From assembly GCA_001411745.2 (NCBI GenBank), contig LIQB01000003.2, positions 406,353-470,352 of the forward strand: a DNA stretch of 64,000 nt, written 5' to 3'. The position numbers were made by a program, and so were the translations under genes. The notes beneath the pieces were generated by a model, which had not been told where the DNA came from, made no database searches, and worked only from the letters and a program-made list of their open reading frames with translations. This document shows positions 1 through 7,162 of the stretch, one piece after another. Within the stretch, counting starts at the first letter, position 1. The number at the start of each line of letters is the position of its first letter. This stretch comes from Psychrobacter glacincola (GTDB lineage Bacteria > Pseudomonadota > Gammaproteobacteria > Pseudomonadales > Moraxellaceae).

Positions 1-474
1 CACATGGCTGTACTGATTGGTGGCAACAAATACCGTCAGTACAAGATTGAGCGTCATCAAGACTTCATTGATTACCTATTTGAAGCAGCCGAAAGCTTCT
101 GGGTTAATAACGTATTAGCAGGTGTTGAGCCTGATGCTACGACTTTGCAGAACGCTAAGGATAAGTACCCACGCCACAATCCTGATACGACGCTTGATGT
201 CGAGCCTGATAGTGAAGCTGCCAAAGTTTTTGAGCATTACGAGTCATTAAAGGCGCAAGAAAAAGAAGTAAAAGCCGCGCTTGAGCTCGCCCAGACCGAC
301 TTGATTTGTCAGATTCAGAATAACGAAGCATTGGCAATCGATGGTGAAGTGGTCGCTACTTACAAAGCACAGACTGCCAATAAGTTTGATAGCAAAGCGT
401 TTAAGAAAGATATGCCTGAGCTTGCTGAGAAATATATCAAGCAAAGCGAAAGCCGTGTTATGAGGGTTAAGTGA
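1..474 (+). CDS. YqaJ-type viral recombinase/exonuclease, C-terminal part (5' end outside window)
   Basis: C-terminal about 157 residues of what looks like a YqaJ-family phage exonuclease. That enzyme resects double-stranded ends so that a single-strand annealing protein can act. The segment MAVLIGGNKYR near the left edge resembles the conserved core strand of the YqaJ fold, and the rest is the charged, helical C-terminal part common in these proteins. The reading frame stays open through base 1, so the ATG at base 4 is probably internal and the nuclease active site lies to the left. Its stop overlaps the next ATG (TGATG), and a RecT-type gene follows two genes down, which is the usual exonuclease/annealase pairing. 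Family call from pattern recognition only. Confidence 0.7.
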   Translation, partial: HMAVLIGGNKYRQYKIERHQDFIDYLFEAAESFWVNNVLAGVEPDATTLQNAKDKYPRHNPDTTLDVEPDSEAAKVFEHYESLKAQEKEVKAALELAQTDLICQIQNNEALAIDGEVVATYKAQTANKFDSKAFKKDMPELAEKYIKQSESRVMRVK

Positions 475-918
475 TGAGTATTAATACAACAAAAATCAAT
501 GAAAGCGCCGCGATCAAACTTTCTGACTTGATCAAAGATAAACAAGACTTAATCGAAGCAAGAAAAGGCGCAATGAAAATGCTGACCGACGTTCCAAACC
601 CTTCTTTGTTTTTGTCCGTCCGTCATGAAGAGCGTAATAAAAGTCTAATATTTGATGGCAATAATTATCTCAAACGCGCGCTTGCTGAAGAGTCGGGATG
701 GATTGTTGACCGCGTGTACGATAACGCCATTCAAAATATTGAAAACGAAATAGCAGTGCAATAATTATCTCAAACGCGCGCTTGCTGAAGAGTCGGGATG
801 GATTGTTGACCGCGTGTACGATAACGCCATTCAAAATATTGAAAACGAAATAGCAGCGCTGGCAGACAAGGTGATGCAAAACCTTGTAGAAGCTAATAGC
901 CGAACCATAACTTTTTAA
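474..918 (+). pseudogene. Small phage gene disrupted by a 100-bp tandem duplication
   Basis: Begins at ATG 474, overlapping the upstream stop, with GAGGG at 462-466 as ribosome site. As written it stops at 764 after about 96 residues. Bases 658-756 are repeated exactly as 758-856, a period of 100 bp, which is not a multiple of three, so the second copy is read out of frame. Removing one copy restores a frame running to TAA 916-918 with the tail ENEIAALADKVMQNLVEA and so on, giving about 115 residues. The ancestral product is a small, mostly helical protein of unknown function between exonuclease and annealase. The duplication is seen directly; whether it is real or an assembly slip cannot be told here. 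Confidence 0.75.
658..856. repeat. 100-bp tandem duplication, two copies
   Basis: Copy 1 is 658-756 and copy 2 is 758-856, identical over 99 bases. The base between them (757, T) matches neither the base before copy 1 (657, G) nor the base after copy 2 (857, C), so the junction carries one unexplained base. It breaks the reading frame of the small gene at 474-918. Confidence 0.95.
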
Positions 919-934
919 ATAAGGAATAACCATC

Positions 935-1870
935 ATGGACACTCAAGAAATCGCAGTAATGGAAGATCAGCAATACTCACCGCAGCAAATCACGCTTGAT
1001 GATGATTTGTTCAATAAGTGTGACCGCTTAGCTGCAGTCATGGCATCAAGCAAATGCACTATCCCAAAGCATTTGCAAGGTAGTAGAGGCGATTGCTTCG
1101 CTGTTATCGGTCAATCATTGCGCTGGGGTATGGACCCGTTCGCAGTAGCTCAAAAGACGCACTTTGTTAACGGCTCTTTAGGTTATGAAGCTCAGTTAGT
1201 AATAGCAGTAATCAATAACCGCGCCCCTATTACGGATCGTGTCAACTTTGAATATTTTGGCGATTGGTCAAAGGTTAAGAGCAAAGACGATAAATCTGAT
1301 GACGTTGGCGTGATATGCCGTGTGACTGTTAAAGGTGATGATCATCCAACAGAACTTAGCTTGACTATGGCGCAAGTTGGCACCGTTCGTAACTCGCCAC
1401 TTTGGGCTGCTGACCCGCGCCAACAACTTGCTTATTTAGCCGCTAAGAAACTGGCTAGATTGCACTTTCCTGACGTTATTTTGGGTGTTTATACACCTGA
1501 TGAACTGGCTGACCGTGGTAATAACGAATTGCCTCGCAATGTCACACCAAGTGCTAAAAATGCCGGTGCATCCGCCCTACTTAATCGCGTCAAAAAGCAG
1601 CCAACCGCTGAAGCACCAGTGATTGAGTATTACGACACAAGCGAACTACTAAGCACGATTGAGCAAATCACCAATGTTAAGCAGATTAAACCAATCGGAG
1701 AAGAGATTGCGGCGATGGTTAACAATGCAGCTATCAATATCAAAGATGAAGATGTTAATGAGCTACGCCAAGCACTTGCTGATCAAAAGCAATCCATCGT
1801 TTTAGCTGATGAATACAACAACATCATGAAGCATGTGAAAGCCTGCAAATCTTCTGTATCAAGATGCTAA
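935..1870 (+). CDS. RecT-family single-strand DNA annealing protein
   Basis: 311 residues; RecT-type phage recombinases anneal complementary single strands exposed by the partner exonuclease. Residues about 20-190 have the family look: a Leu/Ala-rich start, then RWGMDPFAVAQKTHFVNG, GYEAQLVIAVIN and a late AYLAAKKLARL helix. AAGGAA at 921-926 sits 8 bases before ATG 935. The last residues (KSSVSRC) look poor, while a frame shifted by one runs on as MLNDTLDVVAEEIGAQA to TAA 1915-1917. A frameshift near 1815-1863 may therefore have trimmed the C-terminal tail. The core domain is intact, so activity could be retained. Confidence 0.85.
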   Translation: MDTQEIAVMEDQQYSPQQITLDDDLFNKCDRLAAVMASSKCTIPKHLQGSRGDCFAVIGQSLRWGMDPFAVAQKTHFVNGSLGYEAQLVIAVINNRAPITDRVNFEYFGDWSKVKSKDDKSDDVGVICRVTVKGDDHPTELSLTMAQVGTVRNSPLWAADPRQQLAYLAAKKLARLHFPDVILGVYTPDELADRGNNELPRNVTPSAKNAGASALLNRVKKQPTAEAPVIEYYDTSELLSTIEQITNVKQIKPIGEEIAAMVNNAAINIKDEDVNELRQALADQKQSIVLADEYNNIMKHVKACKSSVSRC

Positions 1871-1927
1871 ACGATACGCTGGATGTTGTCGCTGAAGAAA
1901 TTGGTGCGCAAGCTTAATTAATTAAAC

Positions 1928-1953
1928 GGTCTGGGCAAATCATCGCTCAGACC
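1928..1953. other. Hairpin between RecT gene and next gene
   Basis: GGTCTGGGC (1928-1936) pairs with GCTCAGACC (1945-1953) with one mismatch and an 8-base loop. No T run follows, so it is not a clear terminator. It may attenuate or stabilise the phage transcript. Confidence 0.4.
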
Positions 1954-1972
1954 AACCATTAAGGATCAGCGT

Positions 1973-2491
1973 ATGTTGAGACTAAATAACAGCTCAGTAG
2001 CACGAGAGTCGTCCAATGGCATTAATACAGTGCGAATGTATGCTGTATTCGATGATGTGACCAAATCAGGCGGTATCAAGTGTAAAAACGCACAGCGCTT
2101 TGCTATCGAAGACAACTTGCTGATGCTAAACGGTACAAAGCATCTCTTGGTTGAGCCAGTAGACTTAAACGCCGACCCTGAAGACTTGATTCAATACTTT
2201 GATGCTCGGTTTAGTAGCGTTCAGCCAGATATTTTTTTAGAGCCGCCATTGTCAAGAGGTGGCATCCAAGTACCAAAATCTATCAAAGAGCTGCGTTGGG
2301 AATATTTAGACATGGCGTGGCGAGCAATCGATAAGGCTGGCACCGTTGCTTACTTTGAGCGTCGTCCAATCTTAGACAAGGCTGGTTACTGGGTTTCAGC
2401 AATCGAAGGCATTGTGGCTAGATACGGTAAGTCGCTATGCATCGCTGATAACTACCAGTGCAGTGTGCAAAATATAAATGATAAAGGATAA
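1973..2491 (+). CDS. Uncharacterised phage-region protein
   Basis: 172 residues, no family recognised. AAGGA at 1961-1965 lies 7 bases before ATG 1973. There is no signal peptide or membrane segment, so it is probably cytoplasmic. The C-terminal half is aromatic-rich (RWEYLDMAWRAIDKAGTV), followed by a motif around ERRPILDKAGYWVSAIEGI. It sits in the same rightward string as the recombination genes, spaced by about 55 bases from the decayed RecT tail. A role in phage DNA metabolism is guessed from position only. Confidence 0.6.
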   Translation: MLRLNNSSVARESSNGINTVRMYAVFDDVTKSGGIKCKNAQRFAIEDNLLMLNGTKHLLVEPVDLNADPEDLIQYFDARFSSVQPDIFLEPPLSRGGIQVPKSIKELRWEYLDMAWRAIDKAGTVAYFERRPILDKAGYWVSAIEGIVARYGKSLCIADNYQCSVQNINDKG

Positions 2492-2496
2492 ATACT

Positions 2497-2622
2497 ATGA
2501 CAACACGCACAGAAGAAGAAATGACCGCCCTAGCCGCTGAGCTGCTAGAAGTTGATTTGGGATTGCCAAGCGTGTGTGAGACGTGCGGTAGCAATATGCA
2601 AAATTTGCATAAAGGAGAGTGA
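2497..2622 (+). CDS. Small 41-residue protein with CETC motif
   Basis: Short frame MTTRTEEEMTALAAELLEVD and so on, ending at TGA 2620-2622. AAAGGA at 2483-2488 gives a plausible ribosome site, and the next gene begins three bases downstream, as expected in a packed phage operon. A single CETC pair could bind metal only in a multimer. The N-terminal half is predicted helical. No function known to me. Confidence 0.55.
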   Translation: MTTRTEEEMTALAAELLEVDLGLPSVCETCGSNMQNLHKGE

Positions 2623-2624
2623 TC

Positions 2625-3191
2625 GTGAGTACAACTGAAATATACGGATTTAAAGCCGACGGTAACGCTGAATTTATTGGCGAAACGCAAAATGCTTTTA
2701 GAGGTGCTTTCGTGGTTTGGGAGCATTTTGAAAACAAACACCTTGAACCATTACCACCAATGGCTAGTGGTAAAAGTTACTCAAGAACTGTAACTGGTGA
2801 GAGCTTAGATGATTTATGGGCGCTTCCCTACACTAACAAAATAACAAGAGCAGAAAAAATAGTGCTTTTGTCCACTTTTGATAAAAATGTTGTTCGCAGT
2901 AGTGAGATTGCTGAGCTGATCAGTGCATATCGTGATTTTGACAAAAACTTTGAGTTTAAAACTTACTGTAGCTTACCTGAGCAAGCAGAAATTCTTGAAA
3001 AGCATAAAGATGAATACGTTGCTTTTGGGTTTAATCAAACATCGGTTAATTCAGCATTTTGGACTGAGGATAGAGACACTTGCGAATGCGAGGATTGCGA
3101 GAACTGCCAAGAGGACTGCTACAACATCAACACGGAGTCAGAGCATTTCTACGTCTTTGATGAATTAGATAAGGAGAATGGCTGTGATTAA
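2625..3191 (+). CDS. Uncharacterised phage-region protein with acidic Cys-rich tail
   Basis: About 188 residues from GTG 2625. AAAGGAG at 2611-2617 lies 7 bases away, which favours this start over the in-frame GTG at 2619. The N-terminal part is a compact beta-rich stretch (STTEIYGFKADGNAEFIG). Near the C-terminus is CECEDCENCQEDC, five cysteines in an acidic setting, which could bind a metal. The end overlaps the next gene by a few bases. I do not recognise the family. Confidence 0.6.
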   Translation: MSTTEIYGFKADGNAEFIGETQNAFRGAFVVWEHFENKHLEPLPPMASGKSYSRTVTGESLDDLWALPYTNKITRAEKIVLLSTFDKNVVRSSEIAELISAYRDFDKNFEFKTYCSLPEQAEILEKHKDEYVAFGFNQTSVNSAFWTEDRDTCECEDCENCQEDCYNINTESEHFYVFDELDKENGCD

Positions 3192-3441
3192 GTTATTCGT
3201 AATAATTAAAGATGGTTATTATTGGCGACCTAATAGCCAAGGCTATACAGCGAGTCGATTCCACGCAGGTTTCTACACAGAAGAAGAGGCTAAAGAAGTT
3301 TGCGACCACCCTAATTCATCTTGCAAATACAAACCTGTTTCTGATTTGTTTGAGGTGGCTGAAATAGACGAGATTGCGAGCACTCTTGAAAGGATTAAAG
3401 AGCAAATGCAATTACAGACAAATGAGGTGACAGATGACTAA
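3184..3441 (+). CDS. Uncharacterised small phage-region protein
   Basis: About 85 residues. An ATG at 3178 is in frame but only two bases from the AAGGAG at 3171-3176, whereas GTG 3184 has a normal 7-base gap, so I prefer the latter. The product begins VIKLFVIIKDGYYWRPNSQG, looks like a small beta-strand domain, and ends in a helix (IASTLERIKEQMQLQ). It overlaps both neighbours, so it is translated as part of one operon with the AlpA-type regulator. Function unknown. Confidence 0.55.
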   Translation: MIKLFVIIKDGYYWRPNSQGYTASRFHAGFYTEEEAKEVCDHPNSSCKYKPVSDLFEVAEIDEIASTLERIKEQMQLQTNEVTDD

Positions 3442-3652
3442 TTTACGACGACTACGAATCTCGCAAGTTGCTGATAAAGTCGCCTTGCCAAAATCGACTA
3501 TTTACCAGAAGATTCAGGACGGTACTTTTCCAGCGCAGCATAAAGACGGATCATCCTCTTTTTGGCTTGAACATGAGCTTGATGCTTGGATAATAAAAGT
3601 GCATAATCTACAGCTTGAGTCGGTACCGGAAACGGAACGTGACGAAGCTTGA
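3434..3652 (+). CDS. AlpA-family helix-turn-helix regulator / excisionase-like protein
   Basis: 72 residues with a MerR-like winged helix-turn-helix: LRISQVADKVALPKSTIYQK then GTFPAQHKDGSSSFWLEHEL. This is the AlpA/excisionase pattern, in which a residue run ending in W-x-x-x-E/D-L-D-AW closes the domain. Such proteins act as excisionases or as activators of the integrase gene. It overlaps the preceding gene by 8 bases and is the last gene before the putative attachment site about 85 bases downstream. That position fits a role at the recombination site, though the integrase is not in the window. Confidence 0.8.
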   Translation: MTNLRRLRISQVADKVALPKSTIYQKIQDGTFPAQHKDGSSSFWLEHELDAWIIKVHNLQLESVPETERDEA

Positions 3653-3663
3653 TATAAGTTAAT

Positions 3664-3683
3664 AACAGTAAAATTAACAGTAA
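3664..3683. repeat. Direct repeat AACAGTAA x2 beside the attachment site
   Basis: AACAGTAA occurs at 3664-3671 and 3676-3683, a 12-base period, and a related inverted form TTAACTGTT lies at 3725-3733 just before the tRNA-like core. Spaced repeats in this position are typical of integrase arm or excisionase binding sites. That role is inference. Confidence 0.4.
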
Positions 3684-3735
3684 TTGACCATCAACTAAAA
3701 TAATAAGTCATTACTATCAAAGGCTTAACTGTTTA

Positions 3736-3759
3736 GTTCGAGTCCGACCACTGGTACCA
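3736..3759 (+). other. tRNA 3'-end copy: probable attachment site (att) bounding the integrated element
   Basis: From 3737 (T54) to 3759 (A76) there are exactly the 23 bases expected for a tRNA T-loop through CCA: TTCGAGTC loop, T-stem 3' strand CCGAC, acceptor 3' strand CACTGGT, discriminator A, then CCA. Upstream bases (GTTTA) do not pair as a T-stem and no tRNA body is present, so this is only the 3' fragment, as left by integration into a tRNA gene. The acceptor would pair with ACCAGTG or, with a G-U pair like the tRNA-Leu at 62008, GCCAGTG. That hints at a tRNA-Leu, with the intact gene expected left of this window. Confidence 0.7.
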
Positions 3760-3775
3760 ATATTAGTAACAAATC

Positions 3776-3800
3776 AGCCTCCTCATTAGGAGGTTTTTTT
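3776..3800 (+). terminator. Rho-independent terminator
   Basis: CCTCC (3778-3782) pairs with GGAGG (3789-3793) around a 6-base loop, then seven T. It lies just after the tRNA 3' fragment and may be the original terminator of the target tRNA gene. Confidence 0.75.
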
Positions 3801-3824
3801 GTGCCGGTAATATTATTGCTATAC

Positions 3825-4070
3825 TTACTTCTCTATTTCAGATTGCAGCACCGCAATTATCTTAATGGGCACGGCAAACTCCCACGGCATGCCAGCATTG
3901 CAATAAAAATGCCCGTCACGAAATGACACGATATAAGCCGTAAAATCATTACCACAATGATCCATCATTGCTTGCTCATCACTATCATCACAAACCGCAC
4001 ACCATACTTTTTTATCGCCGCGTGCTAGCATCGCTCTTGTTAAATCGCTCCCTTTTAGTTCATTATTCAT
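3825..4070 (-). CDS. Conserved-looking small cytoplasmic protein, unknown function
   Basis: 81 residues from ATG 4070, chosen because AAGGAG lies 6 bases upstream. An upstream in-frame ATG (4088) would place that ribosome site inside the coding region. The product reads NNELKGSDLTRAMLARGDKKVWCAVCDDSDEQAM, then a strand-rich region (DFTAYIVSFRDGHFYCNAG). Four cysteines and acidic patches, no export signal. It is the first gene on the chromosomal side of the attachment site. I do not assign a family. Confidence 0.6.
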   Translation of the reverse strand: MNNELKGSDLTRAMLARGDKKVWCAVCDDSDEQAMMDHCGNDFTAYIVSFRDGHFYCNAGMPWEFAVPIKIIAVLQSEIEK

Positions 4071-4213
4071 CATCAGCTCCTTAGTCATTCTAAACTCTCT
4101 AACATCAAGCTCTTAAAGAGTTAATTTTACCAAAACTCCATTTTCGATCTTGGCATGAGCGATAAGCAATGTCTTTTTTAAATGGTCATAGAGGCGCACA
4201 AGGCATTACTTAT

Positions 4214-4257
4214 TGTTTTACAGTTATCCATTAGCGCGGATACTATATTGTAAAACA
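4214..4257. repeat. Inverted repeat TGTTTTACA...TGTAAAACA
   Basis: TGTTTTACA (4214-4222) and TGTAAAACA (4249-4257) are exact reverse complements, and inside them TATCC/GGATA (4225-4229/4238-4242) extend the dyad. It could be a regulatory site or the remnant of a small element. There is no T run, so it is not a standard terminator. Confidence 0.5.
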
Positions 4258-4534
4258 CCAGAATCAAAACTGTAACATCTAAATGTGAGATTTATGACAA
4301 ACGGTGAGGTGGATACGACAGGTGGTGCAAGAGTACAAATGAGTTTGATTTACAGTAGACCTAGATCATTCAAGAACAAAAATATGTTTGGTAAATACGA
4401 TTTTTTTGAATTAATACCTCTGTTTATCATTAACTAACTCTATGATATATAAGATTTATGACATATAAAATTATTCATATACTGTTGCTAGCGTCCTGCT
4501 AACCTAGCAAAGGAGTCTATCGATAAATTTAAAT

Positions 4535-4551
4535 TTTGATACTCAATCAAA
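4535..4551. promoter_or_regulatory. Palindrome upstream of dinB (possible SOS-type operator)
   Basis: TTTGAT (4535-4540), 5-base spacer, ATCAAA (4546-4551), 27 bases before the dinB ATG. A dyad this close to an error-prone polymerase gene suggests a damage-response operator. Moraxellaceae do not use the enterobacterial LexA box, so the motif cannot be judged by that consensus. Confidence 0.4.
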
Positions 4552-4578
4552 GCGCTTGAATCAGGTAAAATAGTGAGT

Positions 4579-5664
4579 ATGACAACTTCTATAAATGCTA
4601 GCCCCCGTAAAATCATTCATATAGACATGGATGCTTTTTATGCCAGTGTGGAGCAGCGTGACTTTCCTGAACTGCGCGGTAAGCCACTGGTGGTTGGTGG
4701 CGATCCAAGTGGTCGCGGTGTGGTCGCGGCAGCCAGCTATGAGGTACGTAAATTTGGTGTACGCTCTGCCATGTCTTGTTATGAGGCGCGTAAACGTTGC
4801 CCAGAAGTCATTTTTGTAAGGCCACGTTTTGAGGTTTATCGCGCAGTTAGTAGCGATATTCGCCAGATTATGTACCGCTTAACGCCACATGTTGAACCAT
4901 TGTCTCTAGATGAGGCGTATCTCGATGTTACAGGGCTACAAGTCCATAAAGGTTCAGCGACCTTGATGGCGAACTGGCTAAGGGCACAAATACTAGCGCA
5001 TACTGGATTAACGGCCTCAGCAGGTGTGTCGTTTAACAAGATGCTGGCTAAAATTGCCTCTGATATCAACAAGCCCAATGGTACGGCAATTATCACACCA
5101 GCGGATGCTGATGCCTTTATCAGTACGCTACCTATCGAGCGCTTTCATGGTATTGGTAAAGCCACTGCCAAGCGCTTACATGCGATGGGTGTAAATACTG
5201 GCGCGGATCTCAAGCGAATGCAAGCGGCTGTATTGGTGCAGGAGTTTGGCAAGCGTGGGCAGTTTTATCACGATATTGCCCATGGGCGTGATGAGCGGGC
5301 TGTCAAATCTGAGCGCGCGCACAAATCTGTGGGTTCTGAAACCACATTCAAAGACAATCTAAGTGATAACCATGAATTACGTATACAAATTTATGAAAAA
5401 AATGCTGATGCCTTTCATCAACTGCAACAAAAACAGCTGGTCGCCTATACCATTACTCTAAAAGTTAAATACGCAGACTTCACTCAAATCACCCGCTCAC
5501 ACACGCTATCGACTGCCTTTAACAGTGCTGATTCTGCCCATTATTGGTTGGACAAACTGTTTTTAGACATTCCTCGTGAGCTACCTATCCGCTTAGTCGG
5601 TGTTACTTTCTCTTCATTAGCACCTGCCGCCCAATTGTTGCCGCAGTTAAATTTGTTTGAATAA
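4579..5664 (+). CDS. dinB: DNA polymerase IV (Y-family translesion polymerase)
   Basis: 361 residues from ATG 4579 (an in-frame GTG at 4573 is possible). Extends damaged or mismatched primers with low fidelity. The catalytic carboxylates are visible in HIDMDAFYASVEQRD and in SLDEAYLDVT, followed by TASAGVSFNKMLAKIASD of the palm and a helix-hairpin-helix GIGKATAKRLHAMGV. The little-finger domain fills residues about 240-345. The protein ends QLNLFE, a good beta-clamp binding motif. Length and domain order match full-length DinB. It stands alone on the plus strand, with a possible operator at 4535-4551. Confidence 0.95.
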   Translation: MTTSINASPRKIIHIDMDAFYASVEQRDFPELRGKPLVVGGDPSGRGVVAAASYEVRKFGVRSAMSCYEARKRCPEVIFVRPRFEVYRAVSSDIRQIMYRLTPHVEPLSLDEAYLDVTGLQVHKGSATLMANWLRAQILAHTGLTASAGVSFNKMLAKIASDINKPNGTAIITPADADAFISTLPIERFHGIGKATAKRLHAMGVNTGADLKRMQAAVLVQEFGKRGQFYHDIAHGRDERAVKSERAHKSVGSETTFKDNLSDNHELRIQIYEKNADAFHQLQQKQLVAYTITLKVKYADFTQITRSHTLSTAFNSADSAHYWLDKLFLDIPRELPIRLVGVTFSSLAPAAQLLPQLNLFE

Positions 5665-5830
5665 CATACTGACGCTCATCGCTTTTATTAATTATTTATT
5701 CTAACAATTAATGCTTAGGCTATTTAATATACAAACCCTTTTGTGCGCATAAGTCCTTACTAAACTGCCCTTTCATGACATGGTTTCTGCTACAATTACG
5801 CCAAAATTTACATTCATTTAAAGATTAATT

Positions 5831-7051
5831 ATGAACGATTTTCACACTATAGACTCTACTACTGCCGCCTCAATTGATGCCGAAAAAAACAACAATGATT
5901 TGAATTATTTGAGCGTTGATGATTATGATTATGAGCTGCCAGACAGCCTGATTGCACGCTATCCTCTCTCACAGCGTTCTGCCTCAAAACTTTTGTATTT
6001 GCCCGCCAATAATCAAAAAGACTCTACGCTTGTAGAAGATCGCTTATTCACTGAGTTACCTGAGTTATTAAATGAAGGTGATTTGATTGTATTTAATGAT
6101 ACAAAAGTGATGAAAGCACGCCTCTTCGGACAAAAGGATACTGGCGGTAAGCTTGAAGTATTGATTGAACGTTTGGTTGATATCTCAGATTTAGAGACAG
6201 CGACTTTATATGTAGAGGCTGAAAAATCTGTAGAAGCTGCAAATGACAAACCCGTGAATCAAGAACATATTGCACTTTGCCATGTTAAAGCCAGTAAAGC
6301 GCTCAAACTTGGACAACACTTGCAGCTTGCTGACGGTCATATGAAGGCGGTGATGATTGGTCGTCAAGACAACTTATTTATTTTAGCGTTTGATGCGCCG
6401 ATCTTGCCGCATTTAGAGCTTTATGGCGAACTACCTATTCCCCCCTACTTTGAACGCCATGCGGATGAGACAGACAATACTCGTTATCAAACGGTTTTTC
6501 ATGATCCAACCAAGCTTGCGAGTGTGGCTGCACCGACTGCAAGCTTACACTTTGATGAATCGGTACTGAGCAAACTTGCGGCAAAAGGTATTCGTACGGC
6601 TTTTGTGACTTTACACGTTGGCGCTGGTACATTTGCGCCAGTAAAAACGGACAACCTGCTCAATCACACCATGCATAGTGAGTATGCACATTTACCACAA
6701 GCAACCGCTGAGCTCATCAATCAAACCCATGCGAATGGTAAACAAGTCATCGCTATTGGCACCACGGTCACACGCGTGCTCGAAACGGCGTATCAAAAAA
6801 CAGCCGTTAACGGGCAGCCTCTCTCCAGCTGGTCTGGTGATACCGATATATTCATTTACCCAGGGTTTAAGTTTGGTGTAATAGATCGACTGTTGACCAA
6901 TTTCCATTTACCCAAATCAACGTTGTTAATGCTGGTGTCGGCATTTTCGGGTAAAGATGCCATTGAGCATGCTTATCAACATGCGATTAAAGAACACTAT
7001 CGCTTCTTTAGTTATGGTGATGCAATGCTGCTCGATAGAAAGCGCGATTAA
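5831..7051 (+). CDS. queA: tRNA preQ1 ribosyltransferase-isomerase QueA
   Basis: 406 residues. QueA transfers and isomerises the ribose of S-adenosylmethionine onto preQ1 at tRNA position 34, making epoxyqueuosine. Family sequence starts at about residue 32 (DYDYELPDSLIARYPLSQRS); GGKLEVLIERL, the ELPIPPYF region, TASLHFDE and VGAGTFAPVKTDN are all present. It is longer than the usual ~350 residues because of a roughly 30-residue acidic N-terminal extension and a short insertion at about 125-145. The start is kept at ATG 5831 since no later start codon precedes the conserved part with a better ribosome site. Confidence 0.95.
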   Translation: MNDFHTIDSTTAASIDAEKNNNDLNYLSVDDYDYELPDSLIARYPLSQRSASKLLYLPANNQKDSTLVEDRLFTELPELLNEGDLIVFNDTKVMKARLFGQKDTGGKLEVLIERLVDISDLETATLYVEAEKSVEAANDKPVNQEHIALCHVKASKALKLGQHLQLADGHMKAVMIGRQDNLFILAFDAPILPHLELYGELPIPPYFERHADETDNTRYQTVFHDPTKLASVAAPTASLHFDESVLSKLAAKGIRTAFVTLHVGAGTFAPVKTDNLLNHTMHSEYAHLPQATAELINQTHANGKQVIAIGTTVTRVLETAYQKTAVNGQPLSSWSGDTDIFIYPGFKFGVIDRLLTNFHLPKSTLLMLVSAFSGKDAIEHAYQHAIKEHYRFFSYGDAMLLDRKRD

Positions 7052-7162
7052 ACAATACTCAAACATTTTTTGTATTGTCCACAACAGTTGTGAAATAAAC
7101 TGGTAAACTAAATGGTATTTTGTTATAACAGCACAGATAACTTATATCTTAAAGGTCTGCAC

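Larger units (their letters stand above)
4089..4578. other. Intergenic stretch before dinB
   Basis: About 490 AT-rich bases. A 48-codon frame at 4294-4440 has no clear ribosome site and no recognisable product. An imperfect inverted repeat lies at 4214-4257 and a shorter palindrome at 4535-4551; both are listed separately. Confidence 0.6.

Noticed and set aside
4294..4440. 48-codon frame upstream of dinB
   Set aside because: No ribosome site, no family, and the stretch is otherwise non-coding; possible but unsupported.
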